This document shows positions 1 through 12,800 of a stretch of 64,000 nt of DNA, piece by piece; the first letter of the stretch is position 1, and every line of letters begins with the position of its first letter. The notes beneath the pieces were generated by a model, which saw only the letters and a list, made by a program, of their open reading frames with translations, did no database searches and had not been told where the DNA came from. Origin of the DNA: Hymenolepis diminuta (taxonomy: Eukaryota; Platyhelminthes; Cestoda; Cyclophyllidea; Hymenolepididae); NCBI GenBank assembly GCA_900708905.1, contig CAADRB010000034.1, positions 1,519,724 to 1,583,723 on the forward strand, in the 5' to 3' direction. The translations under genes were made by a program, and so were the position numbers.

Positions 1-385
<385 letters not shown>

Positions 386-439
386 GTGTGGACGGACCTC
401 ACTGAAGCTCTAACTGTTATGCATGTGTATGAAGTTTCC

Positions 440-947
440 AGTAACGGCGATGGTTTTCGGTGTTCCTAGAAGTGAGGGAGGAGCACATCATGACTCGTTC
501 ATTATTTTTACAGGGCCTTAGAGTCAGTGCAGATGTAGACGCCCATGTCAAGACTCTTCGAGTCATTATTGTTAAGCCGCCTTGGATAGACGGAGTAGCT
601 AATGGAGGAAGACTCAATGTCTTCCAACAAGAATCGGCTCCATCCCATAAAGCTCTCAAGATTCAGTATTGGATGGGCGAGAATTTTCATCATCATGTCA
701 CGCCACACCAAATAATGGCCGCCTCTAAACTGCTCACCAGACCTTAATCCTTTGGATCATTATGTATGGGATGGGGTGGGGCGTGGTTGAAAAGGAAGTT
801 AATAAACATCCTCATAACACTAAATCCTCCTCTCTGATAGAAGCAATAGTCCGAGCAATGGAGGGCATGGCCAAAGACCACCTGATAAAAGCTTACAGTC
901 GCCTTCTGACCCCAACTGAGTGGGTGATAGAAGTCGAGGGAGGATAA
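440..947 (+). pseudogene. Decayed Tc1/mariner-superfamily transposase (C-terminal half)
   Basis: Three successive frames together resemble the C-terminal half of a mariner-like transposase. First comes a block with GLRV, VKPPWIDGVANG and NVFQQESAPSHKAL (about 466-700). Then a frame with WPP..SPDLNPLDHYVW (about 717-760), then one with KEVNKHPHNTK and KDHLIKAYSR (about 785-945). At least two frameshifts separate the parts. The catalytic Asp expected in the QQD motif is Glu. The N-terminal DNA-binding half and any inverted repeats were not found. It is an inactive relic, and the hAT element ends directly beside it. Confidence 0.75.
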
Positions 948-1525
948 ATAGAATAAAATCTTGGTTAATATCTCATTTATTTGTTTCTTTACAAGAAATT
1001 CTAAGCTTCAACCATTAATAATTTCATTTTCTATTTTTCTAAAAGTGCATAAGATGTCTTCAGATTCCTTGGTTGATTCTGGGTGAACCGAAAAGTACTT
1101 TCATTTGACTTAGCATATATTTAATTGAAATCGCTTTTTGGGAAAAATGCAAATTAGGCTAGCGAGTTGACTGTAGACTCAATAAAACGGGCTCCAAATC
1201 CTATACATTACAATGATATGACACATACTTATAAATGATAGTAGAGGTCCTTTATTTTTTAAAAATTAGAAATAAATCGTTTATCAGTAATAGGAATAAA
1301 AGCTTAAGCGGGTAAAATTTTGTCTTTGTTGGAGATTTTGATAAATATGCCAACGTTGTTTTTCTTGAAATGAAATTAACTTATGAAAAATACAATAGTT
1401 TCGTCATTGTCGATTTCTTGGTTCAGTTGTTGAAAACCTGTTTATTAGCTATAGCTGACTGCATAGCTAGAAAGGTTCTCTCCAAGAATGTGTTTTAATT
1501 CCATTATTAATTTTTTTAACAATAG
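948..1525. other. AT-rich non-coding sequence
   Basis: No coding frame with matching splice sites is visible. It ends in a good acceptor (AG at 1524-1525) for the first recognisable nesprin exon, so it is probably intronic sequence of that gene. Earlier exons, including the calponin-homology actin-binding domain expected in a nesprin, would lie left of the window. Confidence 0.5.
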
Positions 1526-4500
1526 GTAATGCTGGAGCAGACAAGAAAACGAGAGCAATTATTACTCAAACAGAGCCAGACTCGAGAGGCTGCACTAAAA
1601 GCTGCTGAAAGCCTGGAACAATGGCTATGTGATGCTGAGCGTGTAGTTACCGCCTCCCTAGATACCATGCTTCCGTTGAATAATGAGACACTAGCTGAAT
1701 CCGCCCGCATCACTCAGTGGAGTCTCGATCGTTTGGAAAAGCAACGCAACGCCCATGAAACCTTCTGTGACGAACATCTTCTTCAAGGTACAGAACTTCT
1801 CGACACAATGAACCAGTGCTTCGAAAGCTTCGCCGAAGTTTGGCCTGTGGTCACGGCAAATGAAAGTGCGGAAACTGAAATTGTTGTCTGTGCTAAAGAT
1901 GTTATCTCCCGAGTGGAGAGTTTACGTCAACGATATAGTGTAAGTTATTGTCTACTTATTTTATCTTAAGTAGCACGAGGATTGAACTAATTGTGTATTT
2001 TTTCTTACCTAGGACGTTGTTGGCCGTTCATCACGCGCTCTCTTGACTGTTCGATTTGTGATAATTGATGTGAAGATTGGAGAAAAGTTGATTGAGGCAT
2101 CGGAACGGCTGAGACAAGAAGAATCTCGAATTGAAGCAGGCGAAGAGGTCAGCTCAATTCTCAGCGAACATGAGGTGAGTTGGGGTTTTTAACATACATT
2201 ATTTGGGAATTGTTTTCGTTGCTGGAAAACATCGCTGGAGAAGGTAGACATAGTTATCTTCGGTACACAGTCGGACTTCATCGATTCAAATACTAGAACT
2301 AGAGAACTGTGGTTTCGTCAATTACATTTTTCACGCCCTCAAGTACAGGTTTTACTTTTTTTAAAATTTTAACATCATGTAAAACATATATGTCAAGCAT
2401 TGTGGTACAATTTATTTAAAATTGGTGGTATTCGTTTAGTTATTGTTTAAAATGATATATATTTTTATGCATATACCTACTCCTTTTTACATTTTCGGTC
2501 CAAACATATGATACGTTACAGCGTTCTTGTATAATTTTTGAATAATATCATTTGAAACTAGATGAAATTTAGTACATATTTGCCAAGAATTTAGTGAAGC
2601 ATTCGGATGATTAATAAAGCTTAATGAAAAATCTTGGTGTATACAAAAAGTTTGTACGGAAGAAAGTGGCCATGCAATCAATCTTCTAAATTTAGAGGCT
2701 TCTCTGCAGAATCTAGGCTGAATGAAGGTAGGCGTCCCTAAAAGTGCTTGTATGAATATGACCATCAGAAAAAATGTTCTATTAAAAAATAGTAAAAGAA
2801 TCAAATGCAAAATTCGGGATCGGCAAAATGCACGAAAGGTAATCATTGAGCTTCGCGTTCTTCTCCACATAATGTACTAGAACTTGAAAGCTATTCATCT
2901 TGCTTCCAGTTCGTATCCTTGACATGATTTATTGGTAAACTGACTTAATCAGTAAAACATTCACAAATGGGATTTTATTTTTCTTTGAGTCCGTTAAAAT
3001 TTCCTTACAATAATCGATATTTACTATTTTTCAGGCTTATTTCTTCTCCCCTGATTTCGTGGAAGAGTTGCCTGCTATGGTTATCGAGATGGAGAATATC
3101 TTGTCGGAGTTGGTTGGACTTGAACCCGATTGTGCAGAACAGTACGCGGAACGGACAGAAGTTCGAGCTCAAATTCTCTACCAACTAAAAGGTCGTGCTG
3201 AACAATTCGCGATTAACATGCGAGACCTACCCGAAAGGTGGTTGGATTTCGATGCTAAGTGAGTAGTCACTTATAGTAATCATACCTCCACCTCGAATGT
3301 GCATAATACTAATGGATCTGTTTTTTAGATTGGGTGGTCTTGAACACTGGACGACTGAACTCGAGAATCTGGCTAATCAACTTTGTTCTGAAGGTCTGCC
3401 AGGCAGTGAAGATTTGATGGATCCCGAAGTCGCAGCAGAAGTGGGGCGCCGCTACCGTGGAATGCTAGAGAAGTTTGAGGAGATGGTCGATTCTACAAGC
3501 TCTAATATCTCCTTGGCAGAGCGTCTTAACAAAATCCTACAAGAGCTAATTTCTGAAGGTGGACTGTCACCGTCTGAAATTGCCAACAGGCGTACTAATT
3601 TAGCTCGTGTTCTCAATAGTCTTCACGATCTTGAGTCTATGACCTCTAGTGTCCGACAGACTGGTGAGCGATCTACTTGAATTTAATAAATAGTTTGAGT
3701 GTTAATAATCTAATGTACTTTTTTGTTTAATAACAGCTTCAAAGAGAGTTGACTCGCTAGATCAGAAATATGCAGCTGCATTGGCAGAACATGAACGAGC
3801 AAAACGGCTGAGAACACATATGGAAGAGATAATAGGCGATGCTGATATGCAGTACATGGAATCAGATGAGATGAAACGTCTTTTAGCCGAACGGGATGCT
3901 CTTATTGCCCAAATTAGTGAGGAGAAAAAGGCCTCCCTGACCTACCTCATGCAAATATCTACTCCAGATCAACCTAAAATACCTCAAATGCAACCCGCCG
4001 AAGATAGATTCTTACAAGTGTGGGAGGATGCTGACCGCATGATGGAGGAGAAGGCAGCAAATCTTAGAACTGCAACTCAAGCTAGTGAACAGTTTGAAGA
4101 GGTTCGAAATCGTCTCTCAAATCTTTTAGGAGGCGCAATGCTTCTTCTCAAGGGTAATACCAGTCCAGGTCTTTCCTCCGCTATTTCCGATGGACGAGTT
4201 TCAGTTAGCTCTCACGAGACTTTCGCAAAATTTGTAACTGATAATGACTTTGCTGAAGGAAAGGAGTTCACTAATCAGGATATTTCTGCCTATGGACCAT
4301 CCAAGATCCAGGAACAGTCCTCAGCAATTGAGGCGCATTTGAAGTCGTTAGATAAAGCCTCAGCAGATATTGCAAAATTGCGAGCAGCAGCTGATTTGAT
4401 TGCAGAACAGTTGGGTCCAGAAAAGTCGGCTGAATTGACAGCGATTATCGATAAGCTAGTGAAAGACATGGCATTAACAAAGTCAGCTCTCGTAGATCGA

Positions 4501-6887
4501 CTGGCAGCTCTCGAATTAGCCGGCTCGAAATGGGTTGAGATTCGACGCCTCACAAAGAAGCTGGAGGACTCTGCAGATACACAAGAGAACAGTATTCAAG
4601 ATCTTAAAATTCGACTTGATTTATTCAATCTGGAGGATTGCACCGATATTGCCAGTGCGTGTGCTGCTTATAGACGGCTGCTTGACGAGTATGCCAAGAA
4701 CTTGAGTAAACTCAAGTCAGATTCATGTGGACTGTCTGCTGAGATAAATGACTTAGATGAGCGATTAATAGCCATGATGACTGTGGAAAAAGTTAATGAG
4801 AACGGGGATGTTGTCCGAAAAGTGTTAGATGATATCGATCCAGAAGTAGCAGGTGTGAAAAAAATACTTGGTATTCTTCTATTGCGACAAAAGGGTATCA
4901 GCATGGGTTGCATGTCAGCAGAAGAAATGATCATTGCCACTATAGTTGCACTTGAAGAATATGAACAATTCAGCACTACTGTTGGGAGTTATTTGGATCA
5001 AGTGAATGCTGCGAAGGACGCTAAATTTACCTTTGGTGAACTTAATGATGTTTTGAAGGCAAAAGAGCAACTACAGTTCCTGATGAAACAAAAGGAAGCT
5101 GAACTTGAAATTATTTCTTCGAGGATGAGAGAGCCGTCGCCTTTCCTGAAGAAATCTCCGCAACTGTATGTAAGTATATTCTCTTTGTTATTTGTTATCT
5201 GAAAAGTTTTCAACTGTGACTAATCTCGTTGTCTTTCAGGCAGGATTCTTCACTTTTCGGTGAATTAATTAACCTAAATATCCCAAACTAAGTTAGGGTA
5301 TGCCAATAAATAATTTTTGACTAGTAAATAAGTGCAACCAGATTAGGAAGGACGACTCATCGTTTGTTAACTATGTCTCTGTACGTTAAATTGATAAATG
5401 CTGAACGTCTACTCTACTTAATTAAAAATGGAAAAGAATAAGCAGAATTAGTCTAAAGAGAAAACGCTCGGTTAAGAGAAATCGAGGGTAAATAAATGAG
5501 GATTTGAGCAAATAAAGTATAAATTTTCACTTATCAGAACACAAACAGGCTGTTACACGTATTAATTTGTGTAAAAGATCGTTTATGAAAACTTCAGAGC
5601 ATTAATAATATATGTTTATTTATTTATAATGCTAGTATACATTGTATTATTCAGACTACCAAATGCATAGCTGCAATACCTTAATTCTGATGAGGGGACT
5701 TGTTCACGGGATTCGAGATTTTAATTAATGTACTACATAGCTCAGATCGACGAAAATGTGCCAGCAATTTTCGCCTCTTCAGATATTTTATGGGTTAATT
5801 TGTCTGCAGTCTTGAGAATGAAAAGCATTATCTCTAAAGGTTTTTTTTAATAGTCTAGCCACTCATTGAATGCCAAGATTGGGGATGATCTTTGAGTACC
5901 TCACCGTTTAACCCCCACTGTCTTTTGAAAGCCTAATCTATTCAGATATCTGGCACTTTAAGCCATTATCTTTGGCTGCCTAAATGCTGGTAGCATTTCA
6001 TTGGTTCTCCAGGTTTCAGTTCATTTATTTTAAAGCGAAAATTGAAATTTCTAGAAGTATTTGAGTGTCAAATAATTGTATATACTAATTTATTTAGCAT
6101 ATACAATTTAGCAATTACTTTAGACTATTTATTTAGTCATAATGATGTGAAGCAAATAATTTTTCATCCAATGTTTACCTAAAACTCTAACGAGATAGGG
6201 TTTATAAAAATATATCGGTCATAAGGACAAAATAAGACAGTATATTTGGTGCTTTATTTTTTATATTAAATATTTTTCTTTTATGTATTAAGGATCAAAA
6301 TCTGAAATTATTGCAGCTTTGGGAGTCAGCAGATGGTTGGCTAACTTCACACGCCTCAATTATAGACGCCCTAATAGCTGATTGGTCAATGTGGACCTAT
6401 GAGATGGAAACAATTGAGCGAGAGTTGCAGCAATTGGTTGAGAGTGTGGAGAACACGCGCACAGGTGTCACATTACAGCGTGCCAACCAGGCTGCGCGAC
6501 AATTGGAGGCAGTTCGACTGCTCAAAGCACGTTGGAAGGCTCTGAGGCCTCAGACAGAGACTGTGCTATCCCTCCTCTCGTGTAGTGGCCCCAAAGGGGC
6601 CCCAAAAGTCACCATGGAGTCCACGCATCACACAATGCCTCGACGCTACACTCTCGTGGGCGAGCAAATACGGGGTCTTTTCTCAATGCTCCAAGAGATG
6701 AATACGAAGCTGGAGGGAGAGTTGGATGAACAGGATAAATTTGCCAATGATGTCGAAAAACTCGTCCACATGGTCTCTCTAGCTGAAAAACGTCTTTCAA
6801 GAGTCACAGGAATTTGGATTCCCTCTGCTCCGATTCTTCTTTCAACTCACTCTCATATCTCCTCTAATCGTTCTCAGTCTCAAGCAG
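1526..6887 (+). CDS. Nesprin exon block 1 (spectrin-repeat rod, left part)
   Basis: Six exons: 1526-1939, 2013-2174, 3035-3258, 3329-3663, 3737-5169 and 6293-6887. Their phase pattern is 0-0, 0-0, 0-2, 2-1, 1-0, 0-1. The largest (3737-5169) encodes about 478 residues of heptad-rich helix. The acceptor of the sixth exon is best placed at AG 6291-6292, because the bases before the internal AG at 6315-6316 are also in frame and coil-like. A second possible acceptor near 5239-5243 leads quickly to stops or to a phase that does not fit, so I left it out. The sixth exon carries a Ser-rich tail just before its donor. Confidence 0.8.
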
Positions 6888-9800
6888 GTAATTCAGAAGT
6901 CAGCCTTTCTTCTTGCATGCTTAAACAGATCTAAATAGACTCTTGATCTTTTCGTTATTCAATGATTTGTGTTCCAAACCGGTGTAGATTTTATGGGTGT
7001 ATTCTGAAACACTATTTGTTCTGACTGTTAGCCGGAGTTATATTTTTACCTCTTGTTTATCCTTAAATGAGCTCGGTGTCATAGATAGAACACTGAAATA
7101 GTTACAGGGAGATAAACAGCATAATGGGAATAGTAACGCAGTAGATTATTTTTGAGGAAGGGAGAGAAATCGTGGTGACAGAATGGTACGAGGAGGAATG
7201 CTGGGCGGAGAATACAGGAAGTACATGCATACAGGTAGAGGTTAGATAGGGAGGAGTGGGATTCAGGTAAAGCTCTCCTTCCGGAAATGCGTTCCTCCCT
7301 AGTAGAACTCATCCCGCTACACCAGTACTTCTGAGCTACTGCCCAAGAATCTAGTTCCTCATATACACTCTGATTTAAAATATCACGTGTCATTAGATGA
7401 TTACAATTATATATCAACTGGTATTTGTATAAATATTCTTGAAGCTATTGTTCATACCTGCTAATGCCCTCGATAACTACCAAACATGCAGATCTTCAAC
7501 CTGAGAAGTGAACAATAAGTAGAAGATGTGTCGTCATTTGAAAAATTCAGTTTGCTCTTACCGATTGTCCTAAGTCAATGCAGATCACTTGTATAAACTG
7601 TAGTACTTTAGGATTATGCCACTTTGCTACACATGGGTTTTAAAATGTGTGAAATCATTGCTACAGAAGAAAATGAGGTTAAAATAGGTGAAGTCTGAGT
7701 CAATTAATTCGTAAGACAATAATTCCCAAACGTCTCCAATTCGTCTTTTCAACATGACTTTTTAATTTTGCATCCAGACTTTGCATAATTCTATAGAGAC
7801 GGAGAAAAAAAAATGAATTTGATACTTTGATGCATATAATTCCTTCAACTCCCGAAAATGTTTTTCATGATTTCTTGAATTTTATCCTTTTTAGACTTCA
7901 TATATTCTATTAAAATTTTACAGCGGTCTCTGAGCGCTCTGGAAAGTCAGAGGTCATGGATTTGGTTGTCATGGAGAAATTCCAGTGAAGGACTTGGCCA
8001 ACCATGCTTGTTGATAAAGGTGGCAAAATTCAAATTTCTCACTAGAAGGGTCCAGAGCGCATGATACTTGTCCACCTTTATTGATATAAGAAGGTAGATC
8101 GTTCCTCTCTACTCATCATGAAAATTCTTATAATGTACAATCAGGCCTTAATTTGAGTATAAGTTTAAATGTATTGAAGGAATTATCAAAACATAACAAG
8201 TCACTATTTGACACTTAAACATTCAGATGACTCACAGTACTTAAGTATAGGTATCAAGGTATTCAGATTCACAAAAGTATTCAAAATTAATTTTAATGAC
8301 TTTGAGCCTTATTGGTGGTTTCTAAATAAACCCTAGGAGAACAATAATCATAATCATTGCTATCAAACCTCCGTGGTAGAGATATGGCGAACAAAACGTA
8401 CCTTTAAGTTGTTATTTGAAACCTAGAATTCTTACTGCATACACAACCTTTAAGTCAATGCGGTTGGTTATCCCTATCAATCATCATAACATGATCAATT
8501 TTTAATTTATTTTCTTCACAAAAAAGTGCAAGTGGTAAATTGATTTCGGACATGTTTTATCCATCTCGATGTGAAGAAATGACTTTTCATTTTTTTTATT
8601 ATCAACGTTTTTAATTATTTTTAACACTTAAAGAGACAGTAGGCTGGAGAATCCGAATAAGCAAATTCTTTCTGATCTTTACTTTGAGAATAGTATTTTA
8701 TTCCGAGCAACGAACTTCGAAATAATATTCTATTTGAACCTACTATATATTGTATTGCTGATACATTTTCCCCATTTTATAGTAACGGTTTTTGTTTATG
8801 CTCTATAGTCTTTTTGCTCAGTTATATATGAATCACACCTTTATAGTCTGAATTTTTAGATTTGCTTGATAGAAAATTCTTGGAAATGTGCGTTATGTAT
8901 GAACATGTATCTATTTAGACTAGTGTTTGAAGTTTCGTTCGATTATAAGAACTTTATTGTGTGGAATTCCCACCCTCTTACGCCTAACGTGCTTTAATAC
9001 CGCAAGGTTTAGGCAACCAACTTAAAAGATTTCGCGTAAGTTCTCTCCTTCAATTGCTTAATTTTACTGCTAACACACAGAGTTCTCAAAAATGCGTCAA
9101 ACCAGTGTCCCATTCACCCTATTTTGTAGATGAAGCAAAGCCAACAAGGGAATCAGTTTCAACATCTGAAAAGATGATGAATGGATACATCAATCTGCAA
9201 GAAGCGATCACGGAGTTGAAGTCTCTTTTCTCTGAAATCACAGGTCAAATGCGTGCTACCATCGAGTCCTTACTGTCTCAGGTAAAACAGTTAGACACTG
9301 AGGAGGCAACAGCTCAAGAACGACTCCAATTTCTTTCAAGAGAGATCAATCTCCTTGCCTTGCGTGCCTTGAAACGACAGTACATCTGTGAAGTGAGCCA
9401 TGATTATGAACAGCACCGTTCCGCGTGGTTTGGCAAACTTAGAGGTCTCCGATCCATTCAGGAGCAGTTACTTCAAGCTGGTGCTACTGTCGAAATTCTC
9501 AACGATCTTCCAGAATCTGAGGAGGCTTCCAAACTCCTGAAGACTATTCCAGTTGATCGGTCATATGAGGAGGACTGCATTGGATGGCTGAAGGCTCTTA
9601 ATGGCACGAAAGTTGAAATCTTAGGATATAAATTAACCTCAGAACGACCGCAGCTCCCTGATTACTTCCAAGACGTGGAAGAAGCGGTTAAATTCGAGAA
9701 AGACTTTACTCCTCAAGAGTTGGACACAGCTTCAATTGCTGCAGGAATCTTTTTTGTTACTGGAAGACGGGATGAAGTCCTAGTTGCAGCATCTTCTCTT

Positions 9801-12800
9801 GAACCTTTCAGTTTCTATGTCGATGTAGGTCGACTCATCAGTGATAGTGATAAACTCAAAGCTGGGATGGTAAGTCATTGGAACGCTCTTGATGTCTACT
9901 GCACAAATTGGCTCCGATTCTCCAAAGGAAGTGATGAGTTTGTTGATTATACGAAAGAATTCCTGGAAAAGACGCTCTCTCTAGTGAAAAGTGCTATAGA
10001 ACTCACTGATACTCGATTAGACAGACCAGGAAATCATAATAGGCTCGGTGATATTTCCGCTCAATTAAGAGAATGGCAAAAAGCGTTTGATTCGCCCGCG
10101 AAGGTTGATGAATCAACTGATATTCCGCTTGTCTCTCGTCTACTAGAGTTACAAAAGGAAGGCGAGAAGTTGGTTGAATTGATGCCATCTCGAACTCTAG
10201 CTGTTAGAGCTCTGCTTGATAGTAATCGAACAGTCCTACTCAATGCTTCCATTCGGCTCTGTGAAATTGCTTATCAACTAGAAAGACTTATTAAAGCTTA
10301 TGATAGCCGAGAGACTGCAATCAGAGATGTGAATGAGATTGTTAAAGAAGTGGAACAACAAGCTGGTTTCCGATCAATTAGCAACTTAGCCACAAATCTT
10401 CTTGGTATGGAGATTTCTCCAGAACTAGTAGCTGCTGACGAATTGATCGGTGTTAGTAGCCTCAAAATGGAGATGTCTTATAAAGCGGATTTGGAGAGTC
10501 TTTTACGAATGATTCAGTCTTCCCAAGATCTTGCCAAATTACTCAGTAAACTCTCCAAAGCTCGAACCTATCTTCGAGCCCACTTACCTCCCAAATTGAT
10601 GCATTTACAACAATCCAGTTCGGCAGCCATTTGCGCCTTTGAGGTGATAATGAATGAAAAGAATCCCAAACCCTGTGTTGAGAGGTTGGAGGATGATACA
10701 CTACGAAACAGAATCGTTTCAAGATCTAGACGCCTCTCTGATATTCTAGACGAAGCGATAAAAATGCTTGAGGAGAAACATCAAACCATGACTCTGATTG
10801 AAACCAATATTGATAACATCAATTCATGGATTGATGAACTACTTCCAAGGGTTCAATCTGCTACGCGTCTTCTCTCTGTGTCTTCTAATGAATCTGTAAT
10901 TCCTGAAGCCATCCAGTTTACTGAAGTAGTCGAAGATCCGGCTGATCTATTAGAAGTTTTCAATGCAGAGCAGGAACACTACTCCAAGCTCTCTGAGTTG
11001 ACAAAATTAGAGATTGATTCCGACAGTGAGGTACTTTCTAATGTATTTGATTCACAGACCAAGACAATTGCAACCAGGTTTGGAGGGTTGGTCTCTGCTG
11101 TGAGTGGTATGGAAGACCTCTGGAAGTCCTATCTTGCTCAAGATGACGCTATTAATAATGAACTCAATCGTGAATCAGATAAACTGAAACTTCTCATTGA
11201 ACGTTTGGATAAAATTAACCTCCAATGTGGTCCTTTACTCATTTTAACATCGACTTCAAAGGAGCGCATTGAGGCTATGGGAGTTCTTGCAGATCTTTTT
11301 GAAGAGGCTCAGCAGATTAGGAGTGAGTATATGGACATGATTTCAAGAGTAGAAACCCTCTCGAACCGCTGCTTCAACCGGGACACATTTAGAATGCATC
11401 TGAAGCGAAGAAAGCTACTTCGAGATCAGTTAAGCGAAGAGAAGGAAAACAAAGAAGAACTAGAGACAAAGCCGAAGAACCAGCTAGACAATCTCTCAAA
11501 ACACTGTGCTAATTTGAGCTTCCGATTAGCCTCTGTGGATACTCAAGTCAAACGCTGCATGGACGGAATTTGTAAGCGTATGTCTAAGGTGCAAAATGAT
11601 GCCAGTAATTCCTGGTCAACGGAAATTAATGCACTTACGGAAAGGCTGGAAAAACTGGAAAGTTTTGCTGAACTTCCTCTTCTTCTAAAGGCTGATCTGC
11701 GGGACTCTGTTCTAAGCTACTTTTCTGAGCGGAAACGTGAAGTTCAAGTACGTTACTTATTATTTAATCACGGTAGTTGTGTATAATCATTGTGAATTAT
11801 AAAAATTTATCTATTTTCAGGATTCTAAAAAAAGAATCGATAATTTAGAAACCGAGCTCGCTTGCATTGTGGAATTGTATAGGATAGTTCAACGTTTTCA
11901 GCATTGTGAGAATAATCCCACAAATTTGGGTTTGGGAGACGACGTATTCAACACAAAGAATAGGACAATGATTGCCGCATTGAGACAAAATCTGATTGAA
12001 TATGCCATTCATGTTGGTGAATTACATGCAACGTTGAAGGAGATGTTCACTGCAATTTCCAAAATAACCACTGCGTTCGAAGACCTGGACAAACGTCTTG
12101 AAACAGCTCTAAGTAATATTGAAGCTGCTCTGGATCTTTCTTCCTGTGAAATTGCTCTGGCTCAGTTTTCTGTAAGTGAAAATGGATCAAAGTGTCTCTA
12201 GATTGAATTGACCCTCATATGTTTGCTTTTCTATCTTTTTTAGTCTATTAAGAACGATTTAGAGCCCATGAGATCAGAACTTAGGTCACTACAAACCCTG
12301 GGCAATCAATCTAATTCCGCAATGCAAGCAGGAGTCTCGAAAGCAATCTCTCTAATTACCGCCCTTGGAACGTCAAACACTTCCAAACAGACTACTTGCT
12401 CACCCCAGGATACTGTTTTCCACTTTACTACCGATTTCGCGGCTCTTGATAAAAAGTTCCATTGGATAGCAAGCATTATTGACGAAGCAGTTGATATGCT
12501 CACAATTTTCATTAAAAATTTCAATCAATATGATTATCGTGTTACGGAAGCAAAAGCATGGCTTCATCAATCTGAGACCTCCCTTAAATCAAAATCGGAC
12601 GGGACTGACGTTGCACACGCTTTAGATACTGAAGAAGCTGAAATGTATCTAGCTTTGATTCAGGTAGATAAAATTCTAATGAATTTCTCCGTAATTACTA
12701 TTTGAAATTGTTATAAGGTAACCAACTAGAAGTCCTGATAGTAATCTCGCAGAGTCAACAATCTAGAAAACTCGGTAATATAGCAACTTAACACAGAAGC

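Noticed and set aside
2487..2870. 127-codon minus-strand open frame in a nesprin intron
   Set aside because: No recognised motif, no splice or promoter context, and low-complexity hydrophobic composition expected from AT-rich DNA.
5240..5290. Extra nesprin exon after the 5169 donor
   Set aside because: The AG at 5238-5239 leads to a stop after seven codons and the AG at 5242-5243 to one after fifteen. The donor GTGAAT gives phases that do not fit the 6293 exon, whereas 5169 joins 6293 directly in phase.
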